This document shows, in pieces, positions 1 to 7,834 of a DNA stretch of 18,651 nt. The stretch is from positions 1 through 18,651 of the forward strand of contig DFKL01000088.1 in assembly GCA_002373535.1 (NCBI GenBank), written 5' to 3'. This DNA is from Prevotellaceae bacterium UBA3646 (GTDB lineage: Bacteria; Bacteroidota; Bacteroidia; Bacteroidales; Bacteroidaceae). A program made the translations under genes and the position numbers. The notes beneath the pieces were generated by a model, which was not told the origin of the DNA, ran no database searches, and was given only the letters and a program-made list of their open reading frames with translations. The number at the start of each line of letters is the position of its first letter. The stretch's first letter is position 1.

Positions 1-2112
1 ACGCATCGGCTGTGTCTCACCTATGCGGTAATAGCTGTTCGGAGCCTTCATCCAGTCGTTGTTGCGCAGTTTCTTGTCCACTTCGATATTTGCCTCGTCA
101 TCGTTTGGATCGTCGTCGGCATAGCCGAAGTTAGAGTCCAGCGTCGCACTTCCCAGATACCATTTCTCTCCGCCTCTGCGCAAGTCAAGTGGAATGCCGG
201 CAGCTGGCAAGGCATTCTTGTCCGTGCCGAAATAGACCTGACACATGCCGCGCTGTACCGAACAGCTTGCACCAAACCGGATTTCGTACATACCATCCTT
301 GGGCACGGGTGGCAGTTTCATGGTCAACTTGTACTGACCTATGACATTCAGCTCGTCACCCTGATAGTTGTGCCATGACGATGTCTTGGAATTACGTCCT
401 GTAAGGTAATAGAACTTGGAATTTTCGCCGATCTCACAATCGTCGAAGTATGAGCTCCAGCCATTCTCGCCGGTCTCCCTGGGACTGAAATCCTTGGTCG
501 TGGGGATACCTTTGCGCAGGTTGCGGTCATCATCGTTCTCGTTGCAGCGCATATCGTTTGTCATCAGTTCCTTGAAGAATGTCGTAACGTCGATACGCAT
601 ACGCTCGCTTGCAAGATAGTTAGCAGTCTCCTCGTTGAAATAAAGACAGCCCGAAATAGGGTAGATGTAGGCATTGTATACCTTCTTTACGTCTGCCGTC
701 TTGATTTCTATGCCAGGTGATACCGGAGCACCGTTCTCAGTATAGTCGCCATGACGTCCGTTGCTGAGAGTAGGTATGCGATTCAGCCACACTACGTTCT
801 GGCGCCTGTCACCATATGTCCTGGAGGCTTCGTATGTCTTCAGGAGACGGCGCATGCCCATTGTCGTATAGTAGTCCATTACGGACGCTTTCTTTACCTT
901 GTCGGTTATATTGTACCACAATTCGTTAAAGTGGATAACCAGCTTGTCGTTGGCAATACGTGCCGGCAACAGGTGGTATGTGACAAACTGGTTGAGGATG
1001 TTGCTGCTCTTCTTCAGGTCGTCAGCGTCAGTTCCTTCCGTGGCTCCTTCTGCCTTGTACAGACCGTTGTTCAATACATGGTTGTATACGGCTGCAACCA
1101 CTTCATCCTGTGTGATGTCGTCGTCGATGACTATGCCTAATTGCTGTTCCCACCATTCATCAGGCTCGGCAAACAACGTAAAGCCTATGTAGCGACGAGT
1201 AGGCAGATATCCTGGCTTGCCTTCGGTGTTATGGTTGGGCAGATCCTTGATTGCCTGTGTCTGAATCTGGGTAAAGTAATATGTATCCTCGGTCTTGCTG
1301 AGCTCGTCTATCAAGCCACAGGCCTGAGCCAGGGCGGCATATACATAGTATCCTTTCTCTTTTTCCTCCAACACCTTCTCGAAGTATTGGCCCAGGCTTT
1401 CCGTACTGGGAGCTATTACCTGATGTACCTGATGTACACGTCCGTTGATTGCGTATACATCGTTGTTCTTGCCGTCAATGACAGCACCTTCTACGGTATA
1501 TTTGCCGATTTCTTTCATCACGGCAGGGTCGGTTCCCTCTGGCCATGTGTAGTTCTCTGTCAGGGATACCTGTAGCTTGTTGTCAAGCATGTTGGGCAGG
1601 CCGATCATCTCGTTGCGCTCGGCGCGTTCGCCAAAATAGCTTGTCTGATACGCCGTGTTGTCATCGCCACCGTCGATGATTGAGTTTAGCACGACCTGCT
1701 CCTGTTTCTCCTTCAGGAGCTTCGGGTCAGCCAGGAACTCGGGAGCGTCCCATGATGGAACTGATATCTTCTTTTGCTTAACAAGTCCTTCAAGATATTC
1801 CTGGATGGCGTCGTTTGTAGGTGCAAAGCAGGTGTAGTTGCCGCGGGCAGACATCAACTGTGCTACGGTCGATGCCGACTGTTCGCTGATGGCCACCTTG
1901 TCCAGAAGCTTGAGATATTCCTTGTAGATGGTATCCTTTACTCCGTTTTCGTCTTCTTTCACCTGACTTTCCAGATAACTGAGAATCGTGTTCCCCTCGA
2001 ATACGTAGCGTGAAGACTCATCGATATTCTCCGAGCAGTTCTGGAAGAGAACCGTAGCTGCCGTCAGAGGCAGAAGTAGAAACAACTTCTTGTACTTATT
2101 TGTTATTTTCAT
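1..2112 (-). CDS. FAS1 (fasciclin) domain surface lipoprotein, C-terminus cut by window edge
   Basis: Open reading frame from the ATG at 2112 to the window edge with no stop: 704 codons seen, the end is missing. The N-terminus is a lipoprotein signal: KK at residues 8-9, a hydrophobic stretch, then LFQNC with Cys26, followed by SENIDE, an acidic patch like the Bacteroidetes surface-export signal. Two FAS1-like units are visible. The first has NYTCFAPTNDA at 92-102 and closes near 223-235 (RVHQVHQVIAPS). The second has TLFAEPDEWW at 312-321 and an NQFVTYHLLPA segment near 374, matching the usual FAS1 YHxxP box. From about residue 590 a different, probably beta-rich region begins (MYEIRFGASCSVQRG), possibly a binding sandwich; I cannot name it. 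FAS1 domains generally act in adhesion or protein binding. The gene is last of the four seen in the unit, 17 bp after the SusD gene, behind an unusually strong ribosome-binding site. The fold is well supported; the ligand is unknown. Confidence 0.88.
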   Translation of the reverse strand, partial: MKITNKYKKLFLLLPLTAATVLFQNCSENIDESSRYVFEGNTILSYLESQVKEDENGVKDTIYKEYLKLLDKVAISEQSASTVAQLMSARGNYTCFAPTNDAIQEYLEGLVKQKKISVPSWDAPEFLADPKLLKEKQEQVVLNSIIDGGDDNTAYQTSYFGERAERNEMIGLPNMLDNKLQVSLTENYTWPEGTDPAVMKEIGKYTVEGAVIDGKNNDVYAINGRVHQVHQVIAPSTESLGQYFEKVLEEKEKGYYVYAALAQACGLIDELSKTEDTYYFTQIQTQAIKDLPNHNTEGKPGYLPTRRYIGFTLFAEPDEWWEQQLGIVIDDDITQDEVVAAVYNHVLNNGLYKAEGATEGTDADDLKKSSNILNQFVTYHLLPARIANDKLVIHFNELWYNITDKVKKASVMDYYTTMGMRRLLKTYEASRTYGDRRQNVVWLNRIPTLSNGRHGDYTENGAPVSPGIEIKTADVKKVYNAYIYPISGCLYFNEETANYLASERMRIDVTTFFKELMTNDMRCNENDDDRNLRKGIPTTKDFSPRETGENGWSSYFDDCEIGENSKFYYLTGRNSKTSSWHNYQGDELNVIGQYKLTMKLPPVPKDGMYEIRFGASCSVQRGMCQVYFGTDKNALPAAGIPLDLRRGGEKWYLGSATLDSNFGYADDDPNDDEANIEVDKKLRNNDWMKAPNSYYRIGETQPMR

Positions 2113-2126
2113 TGCTTAATCCTCCT
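2113..2126 (-). promoter_or_regulatory. Strong Shine-Dalgarno site before the second FAS1 gene
   Basis: On the minus strand the sequence reads GAGGAGGATTAAGCA just before the ATG at 2112. AGGAGG is at 2121-2126, eight bases from the start codon. It fixes the start of the second FAS1 gene, which would otherwise rest only on the signal peptide. The other genes here whose upstream sequence I checked have no comparable site, as is usual in Bacteroidetes, where SD-led initiation is weak. Confidence 0.7.
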
Positions 2127-2129
2127 CAA

Positions 2130-4199
2130 TTATCTGTCATATTTAGATTTGTTCCAAATAGGATTCTGGGAAATCTTGTCTTGTGCATGGGCTGCACGAT
2201 AAGCCTTGATTTCCATATAGTATATAGGACAATACAATCCCCACATGTTCACACAACGGTTACGAGCTGTCTCATATCCTGTAATGCCGTTCATGAACGT
2301 GTTGTACATCTTCACCATGCCCGGGTCCTCGTCCTTGGACGCATCGGACTCGTGCTTTACCGCACCTTCGTTGTTGCGCTCGGCCCAGCGGATCAGGTCA
2401 AACCAGCGCTTGCCTTCGCCCAAGAATTCAATCTTGCGCGTCTTCATTACGTTGGTAACCCAGTTGTCGGTATAGAAGTTGGTCTCGTAGCTCTTGAGCG
2501 GATCCCTGCTGAAGTCCTTTGACAGGTCATACTCTATCTCGCCGCCGTTCTGTACATCCACATACCAGCGCCTGTTGACCATGCGCAGGATTTTCTTGCA
2601 CAGTTCCTCGTTGGTAGCCTTGTTCCATCCCAGTTCTCCCAGGCATGCGGCAGCTTCGGCTTCTATCAGTAATGCATCGCTCAAACGATATACAATCCAG
2701 TTGTTGTAGTCATCACTGCTTACACTCATCTCAATCTTGGCATCTGCCTTGCCGATATTTTCCGAGAAAACAGGTCTGGCATGCATCCATTTCAGACAGT
2801 ACCAGTCCTGTGAGTTCTTTACACCATCTATGTTCTTCCATGCACTGAACCAGTGGCGCATGTCCTGACGGTTGTCTTCGCTGTACGAACTTACAAGATG
2901 TGCAGACTGGTTATATCCCCAGAACGAGTTGACTATGGTGTTCTTGCGGGCGTCTGTGCTGTTGAACTGGAGTTCAAAGAAACTCTCGTATGAGTTCTGG
3001 CTGCCAAATATATCATTATAGGCCTTCATCTGTACGTTGCCGTGATGCGCCTCGTCCACAGTATTCTTGAGCATAAAGTCAAGTCCGGTACTGCGTCCGA
3101 ACGTAGGCGCGTTGACCCACGAGATATAACCGTCGCGGCTGGCCATCGGCGAACTCTTCAACTCCTCGTCAAACTGGTCTCCCAACTTGCAGATAGCCTT
3201 GTCGGCATATTCGATGGAAGAATTATAGAACGGGACCGGATCCTGCTTTGTCATAGATTCGTCCAATGCGGCGATGTCGGACTTCAGGACTTCGATTTCA
3301 ACTCTGATTTCCTCCAGGCGTTTGTTGTATCTTTCTATCTTCTGTGCATCTTGTTGGTCCTCCGGTTTTGCCCGTTCTTCATCAAGGGCAGTCGTATATT
3401 TGTTGATGCTGTCGGTTTCGTTCTTTGTCAGTTTCGTCTCAAGTTTCGTCTTTGCACTCTTGACATCCTCGTATCCGGATTCTGTCATACTTGCACGCCA
3501 TAGATACATGTCGGCCAACAGGCAGTTGATGGTGCCGTTCGTGATCAGTCCCTTTGTATCCTGGGTGTTGGTAAAGCGGTTGCGTGCCTGATTCTCTACG
3601 CTCTTGACGTCCTTGATGAGTTCGTCGATTATGGTCAGCGCAGGCATTTGTTGGAAGTACTCCACTTCTGTGTCGCTTGTCACGACTTTGGTCGTATATG
3701 GTACATTCTTGAATGCACGTACAAGGTAGAAATACGAGAGGGCACGCATGGTTATCATCTCAGCCTTCATCTGTTTCCACTCAGCCGCAGTGAACTGCTT
3801 GTCTTTTTCCAGGACGTCACTGCCATGTTGGAGTACCTTGTTACAGTAACCGATTACGGAATACATTCCGCTATAGTCGTAGATAGCCCAGGTAGTGTCA
3901 ATGTCTGCCTGTATGATGTTCCTGTACAGGTTTCGGTTGCCCTGATCGCTGCTTATCACCGTATTCTGCCTGTAGGCATCGCTGCGCAGGTCACCCCATA
4001 TAATCATTTTCTCTACCTGGGACGCCAGTTGCTTGTATGTGGCATAGCGTACACCTTCCAGGTCTCGCTTGTCTTCCCAGAATGTTTCCTCGGTAATCTT
4101 GTCCTGAGGATATACTGTCAGGTAGTCGTTGCATGAGGCCAGGGCGACTGACAACAAGACTGACAGGGAAGATGCTTTTATAATATTATTTTTTTTCAT
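2130..4199 (-). CDS. SusD/RagB-family outer-membrane lipoprotein with inserted coiled coil
   Basis: 689 aa. SusD proteins sit as lids on SusC transporters at the cell surface and capture the substrate. The start at 4199 gives a clear lipoprotein signal ending LASC with Cys23, then NDYLTVYPQDKITEETFW, a typical mature SusD N-terminus. Helical TPR-like segments follow (for example CLLADMYLWRA near 227-237), and the C-terminal part has RKIEFLGEGKRWFDLIRW, the conserved late SusD motif. The protein is longer than the usual 500-600 aa. Part of the excess is a highly charged stretch at about 246-319 with a heptad pattern, placed between two helices that normally adjoin. It lies 12 bp after susC and 17 bp before a FAS1 gene, so it is surely co-transcribed with them. 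The family call is secure; the substrate cannot be read from the sequence. Confidence 0.95.
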   Translation of the reverse strand: MKKNNIIKASSLSVLLSVALASCNDYLTVYPQDKITEETFWEDKRDLEGVRYATYKQLASQVEKMIIWGDLRSDAYRQNTVISSDQGNRNLYRNIIQADIDTTWAIYDYSGMYSVIGYCNKVLQHGSDVLEKDKQFTAAEWKQMKAEMITMRALSYFYLVRAFKNVPYTTKVVTSDTEVEYFQQMPALTIIDELIKDVKSVENQARNRFTNTQDTKGLITNGTINCLLADMYLWRASMTESGYEDVKSAKTKLETKLTKNETDSINKYTTALDEERAKPEDQQDAQKIERYNKRLEEIRVEIEVLKSDIAALDESMTKQDPVPFYNSSIEYADKAICKLGDQFDEELKSSPMASRDGYISWVNAPTFGRSTGLDFMLKNTVDEAHHGNVQMKAYNDIFGSQNSYESFFELQFNSTDARKNTIVNSFWGYNQSAHLVSSYSEDNRQDMRHWFSAWKNIDGVKNSQDWYCLKWMHARPVFSENIGKADAKIEMSVSSDDYNNWIVYRLSDALLIEAEAAACLGELGWNKATNEELCKKILRMVNRRWYVDVQNGGEIEYDLSKDFSRDPLKSYETNFYTDNWVTNVMKTRKIEFLGEGKRWFDLIRWAERNNEGAVKHESDASKDEDPGMVKMYNTFMNGITGYETARNRCVNMWGLYCPIYYMEIKAYRAAHAQDKISQNPIWNKSKYDR
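3243..3464 (-). other. Coiled-coil insertion inside the SusD-like protein
   Basis: Residues 246-319 of the SusD-like protein are dominated by K, E, D and Q. Hydrophobic residues are spaced 3-4 apart: I288, Y291, L295, I298, I302, L305, I309, L312, M316. A break at AKPEDQQ (277-283) suggests two antiparallel helices. The insert separates CLLADMYLWRA from FYNSSIEYADKAI, two helices that are close neighbours in ordinary SusD proteins. Confidence 0.75.
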
Positions 4200-4211
4200 C
4201 GTATTCGAGTA

Positions 4212-7200
4212 TTAGAAACCAAGGTTTACACTACATGTAAATGATCTTGAACGTGGAACTTTTGCATAGTCGATTGCCGGGTTGAAGCCGTTTGCGTTGA
4301 CCTCGGGGTCGACACCTGTATATTTGCTGAAGCATGCAATGTTGTTGATTGATGCAGACAGTCCCAGAACCTTGATGCCGCACTTCTTCAGGAAGTTGAT
4401 CTTCTTTGGCTCAAAATCATACTTGAACTGAATATACTGTATACGCAGATAGTCTCCGCTTTCTACGTACCTGTCACTTGGCAGTGAATTGTAGCTGTGT
4501 ACGCCTGTACCATAATAGTTCATGGCACGCGGCATCTCAGTTATATCACCGTTTTTGCGCCAACGCCATGTCGTAGCGTACGATTGGTTGTTGTTGTCAG
4601 CCATGCTCTCGTATGTGGCACGTGCATTGTTTACGATCTTGCTGCCTACACGGAAGTTCAGACCTACGTTCATGCTGAACCTGCCATAGAACAGCGTAAA
4701 GCCGCCACCGCCGTAGAACTTAGGATTGGAGTTGCCGAGGTAAACCATGTCGTAGCGGTCTATCTGACCGTCCTTGTTGACGTCCTCGTAAATAGCGTCG
4801 CCACCGCTGAACTGGTAGCGTGTACCGCCGTCGTTGTTGTATACATAGTACATTGGCAGCGGGTTACCCTTCTGGTCAGTGAGCATGTTCCCGGCCTTGT
4901 CATAGGCGATAGGACAGGTATAGTTGCTCTCTCCTCGACGCTGTGCTGCTGCAGCCGTGTTGATGTCGTTGCCCCGGGCATCCTTACCTGTTGCAGTCCA
5001 GCCATTCTTGATCATGTCGTTAAACTCCAGGTAATTGCCTGCAGTCCTTGTCTCAGAGCCGTTTGTAAGGGTCTCGTTGTAGCCATAGCTTGTCCAGCTG
5101 CTCAGGTCATATCCATTGTGTTCGTAGTCATAGCGGTATACTCCCTTGTAATGCAGTCCGTAGATGGAGCCCAGCGCATTGCCTATCTGTACGCGTCTGT
5201 TCCATGCCTGGTTTGTCGGCTGCCAGTTCTCGGCTCCGTTTACAGACTCCAGATACAGGGCGTTCATCTCCTCGATTTCGTTGAAGTTCTGTGAGAAGTT
5301 TACGCGGGCCTTCATGCTGAATTTGCCTACCTTGGCAAACTTGGCGGTAGAAATGTTGAGCTCCCATCCTTTGTTGTACAACTGTCCGCCGTTTATCTTG
5401 GCCAGAGAAGAGAAGCCGTTGGCACTTGGGATACGGATGCCGCTTATCAGCAGGTCCTTGGTGCGCTTGCCATATATCTCGAGTTCTGCCGTAATCAGGT
5501 TGTCAAACAATCCCAGATTGAAACCGAGGTTCCAGATTGTACTTCTTTCCCATTTAATGCTCTGCAGGGAGAGGTTCTCTGGTACAATTACGTCGTGACC
5601 GTTGTATTTTCCTGACGAGCCATAGCGGTTATACTGGTTGTTGCTGCCGATGGCACTGTTTCCGTACATACCCCATGTAGGACGTATAGCCAGCATGGAC
5701 AGCCATTTCTCAGACCACTTCATCCATTTCTCGTCTGATATGTTCCAACGTGCGGCAAAGTATGGGAAGGTTCCGTATTTGTTGCCAGCACCGAAATTAG
5801 TGCTTCCGTCAATACGTACGCTCACGTCCAAGTTGTATTTGGACTTGTACGAGTAATGAGCCTGGAAATAGAAACTTTGGCCGCGCCACGAGCCGTTTCC
5901 GGCACTTGCTCCGGTCAGCATGCCGTTAGAGGTCGGATCTGTAATTCCGTCGGGCAGGTTCCATTTTCCTACATATTGGCTGTTGCTGTTACCCGTAGAC
6001 ATCTCGAAACGAGCCAGGCCGCTCAGGCTGTGATCCTTGTTCTTGAATGCGCTGTAGAAACGCAGGTCATGACGTGTGGAGAACTGCAGAGACTTGTACT
6101 CGTTGTTTGAGACATAGTTTCGGTTGTTTGTCCCTAAGCCGCTGCCGTTGTCGCCGCCATATACCCATGGCATGTTAGTAAGGTAGGACGGTGTGAAAGA
6201 CTCGTCACTGCTGTTGTATACATCCAGCTGTACGTCACCTACATAGTTCAGGCGCCACTGGTCGCTCTCTTTGCCCAGGAGCTTGTATTCAAGCGAGAAT
6301 TGCGGATGCAGGTCGTAAGTCTTCTGGTTGGCCTCGCAATAGTTTGCATAGGCAATAGGGTTTCCGTTGCTGAACATGTCGCGTAGTTCCCACGAAGTAT
6401 ATTCACCATTGTTGTCAATACGTGTGGCAGAGCCCGAACCGATAGTCGCAGCGACGGGAAGCATGTTGAAATAGTTGTTTGTCTGTGCATAGACCTGATT
6501 CCCGAATTCATCAGTCTCACCGGTCTGCTGCCATTCGTAGATACTCATGTTCGGCATGGCCTTGTAAGCCTTTCCGTTGGCAGTGTTGGCAACGCTGTTG
6601 TTGTGACGCGTAGAGAATGTCAGAGGCATGTTTACGCTGAACTTTATACGGTCACTGATCCAGTAGTCGAGAGCCGTGGTCGTGCTGAATCGGTTGAAAC
6701 TCTGGTTTATGTTGGTACCCTTGTTGGTGTCATATCCGGCACCGATGCGGAATGTCGCCTTCTCACCGCCGCCGGACAAGGTAACGTAGAAGTGATGTTC
6801 TGCGCCAAACTGCTGTACGGCGCCGATCCAGTCTGTGTTCTTGTTGAAGTTGTTGTAGATGTAGTCGTACTTGTTCTTTGGATATTCCAGTTCCGGAATT
6901 TCCGTGTCCCATCCATTCTTAGGATTGAACAGGGACTCCTTCATGTACATTGTATATTCGTCTCCGTTCAGCATCTTGTAGCCCCTCGGTTGCCATGTGC
7001 CGGTGAACTTGTAGTTGAACGTAACGCTGGTAGGACCTCTTTTACCACGTTTCAGCTTGATTTCAATTACGCCGTTGGAACCTTTTGCACCCCACTTGGC
7101 TGCAGCACCGTCCTTGAGTACCGTAATACTCTCGATGTCTTCGGGATTTACGTTCAGAAGTGTCGAGAACTGTTCCTCGTTGTCAAGGTTGCCGAAGTCC

Positions 7201-7823
7201 ACGCCGTTCATTGCATCTTCGGGTAGCTCCTGGATATGGTCGTTTACGACAATCAGGGGCTGTCCGCTACCGGCGTTAAGAGTGGACGTACCACGCAGGC
7301 GCATGGTCGTACCTGCACCGGCGTTACCGGAGTTGGCGACAATGTCCAGACCGGCTATCTGTCCTTGCAGGGCCTCGTCTACGGAAGTAAATGCCAGACC
7401 GTCCAGTTCTGCCATGTCAAATTTCTGTACGGCACCGGAGAATTCACGTTCCGGAATGTCCAGTCCGGTAGTGGCAGCCATTTTCTTGGCCGTAATCTTG
7501 ACCTCGGTTATCGTCTTGGTGTTGTCTTGAAGCGTAATCTTGAAGACAGTCTTGCCTGCCAGTGGAATTACGGCCGTCTTCAGACCGATATAGGATACTA
7601 CCAGGTTGTTCTTCCTGTCCTTGATGGTCATCGTAAAATTACCGTTAAAGTCGGTGACACAGGCGCTGACGGTACGGTTGTTCTTGTCGACTTCCTTTAC
7701 ATTTGCGCCGACCACAACGTCGATGGCATCCGATACGGTACCGGAAATTCGCGTCTGTGCGTACGTGGGTAGTGCCGTCATTGCTACACCCACAAGCAGA
7801 AACATTCTTATTATCTTATTCAT
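4212..7823 (-). CDS. SusC/RagA-family TonB-dependent outer-membrane transporter
   Basis: 1203 aa, rather longer than the usual 1000-1100. The signal peptide probably ends after A22 (PTYAQ). Residues 25-100 form a carboxypeptidase-regulatory-like beta domain (ISGTVSD, VTDFNGNF, VVSYIGLKT). The plug spans about 125-262 and includes SVDEALQGQIAGLDI, TTMRLRGTST and the SusC signature DIESITVLKDGAAAKWGAKG followed by SNGVIEIKLKRG. The rest is the 22-strand barrel. A calcium-loop-like DVNKDGQID at 1014-1022 precedes MVYLGNSNPKFYGG, a familiar SusC motif, and the chain ends in VNLGF, with the terminal aromatic residue expected for BAM-inserted barrels. There is no N-terminal STN domain, so it is not the type that signals to an anti-sigma factor. 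It lies 11 bp after the first FAS1 gene and 12 bp before susD. It should import an oligosaccharide or peptide with TonB energy; which one is unknown. Confidence 0.96.
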   Translation of the reverse strand: MNKIIRMFLLVGVAMTALPTYAQTRISGTVSDAIDVVVGANVKEVDKNNRTVSACVTDFNGNFTMTIKDRKNNLVVSYIGLKTAVIPLAGKTVFKITLQDNTKTITEVKITAKKMAATTGLDIPEREFSGAVQKFDMAELDGLAFTSVDEALQGQIAGLDIVANSGNAGAGTTMRLRGTSTLNAGSGQPLIVVNDHIQELPEDAMNGVDFGNLDNEEQFSTLLNVNPEDIESITVLKDGAAAKWGAKGSNGVIEIKLKRGKRGPTSVTFNYKFTGTWQPRGYKMLNGDEYTMYMKESLFNPKNGWDTEIPELEYPKNKYDYIYNNFNKNTDWIGAVQQFGAEHHFYVTLSGGGEKATFRIGAGYDTNKGTNINQSFNRFSTTTALDYWISDRIKFSVNMPLTFSTRHNNSVANTANGKAYKAMPNMSIYEWQQTGETDEFGNQVYAQTNNYFNMLPVAATIGSGSATRIDNNGEYTSWELRDMFSNGNPIAYANYCEANQKTYDLHPQFSLEYKLLGKESDQWRLNYVGDVQLDVYNSSDESFTPSYLTNMPWVYGGDNGSGLGTNNRNYVSNNEYKSLQFSTRHDLRFYSAFKNKDHSLSGLARFEMSTGNSNSQYVGKWNLPDGITDPTSNGMLTGASAGNGSWRGQSFYFQAHYSYKSKYNLDVSVRIDGSTNFGAGNKYGTFPYFAARWNISDEKWMKWSEKWLSMLAIRPTWGMYGNSAIGSNNQYNRYGSSGKYNGHDVIVPENLSLQSIKWERSTIWNLGFNLGLFDNLITAELEIYGKRTKDLLISGIRIPSANGFSSLAKINGGQLYNKGWELNISTAKFAKVGKFSMKARVNFSQNFNEIEEMNALYLESVNGAENWQPTNQAWNRRVQIGNALGSIYGLHYKGVYRYDYEHNGYDLSSWTSYGYNETLTNGSETRTAGNYLEFNDMIKNGWTATGKDARGNDINTAAAAQRRGESNYTCPIAYDKAGNMLTDQKGNPLPMYYVYNNDGGTRYQFSGGDAIYEDVNKDGQIDRYDMVYLGNSNPKFYGGGGFTLFYGRFSMNVGLNFRVGSKIVNNARATYESMADNNNQSYATTWRWRKNGDITEMPRAMNYYGTGVHSYNSLPSDRYVESGDYLRIQYIQFKYDFEPKKINFLKKCGIKVLGLSASINNIACFSKYTGVDPEVNANGFNPAIDYAKVPRSRSFTCSVNLGF

Positions 7824-7834
7824 GGCGATTGTAT

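Noticed and set aside
4497..5294. Long plus-strand open frame of 265 codons
   Set aside because: It lies wholly opposite the susC gene, shows no recognisable domain and has Val/Cys-rich composition typical of antisense frames.
7236..7772. Plus-strand open frame of 178 codons
   Set aside because: Antisense to the conserved plug and N-terminal region of susC, whose minus-strand reading is clearly real.
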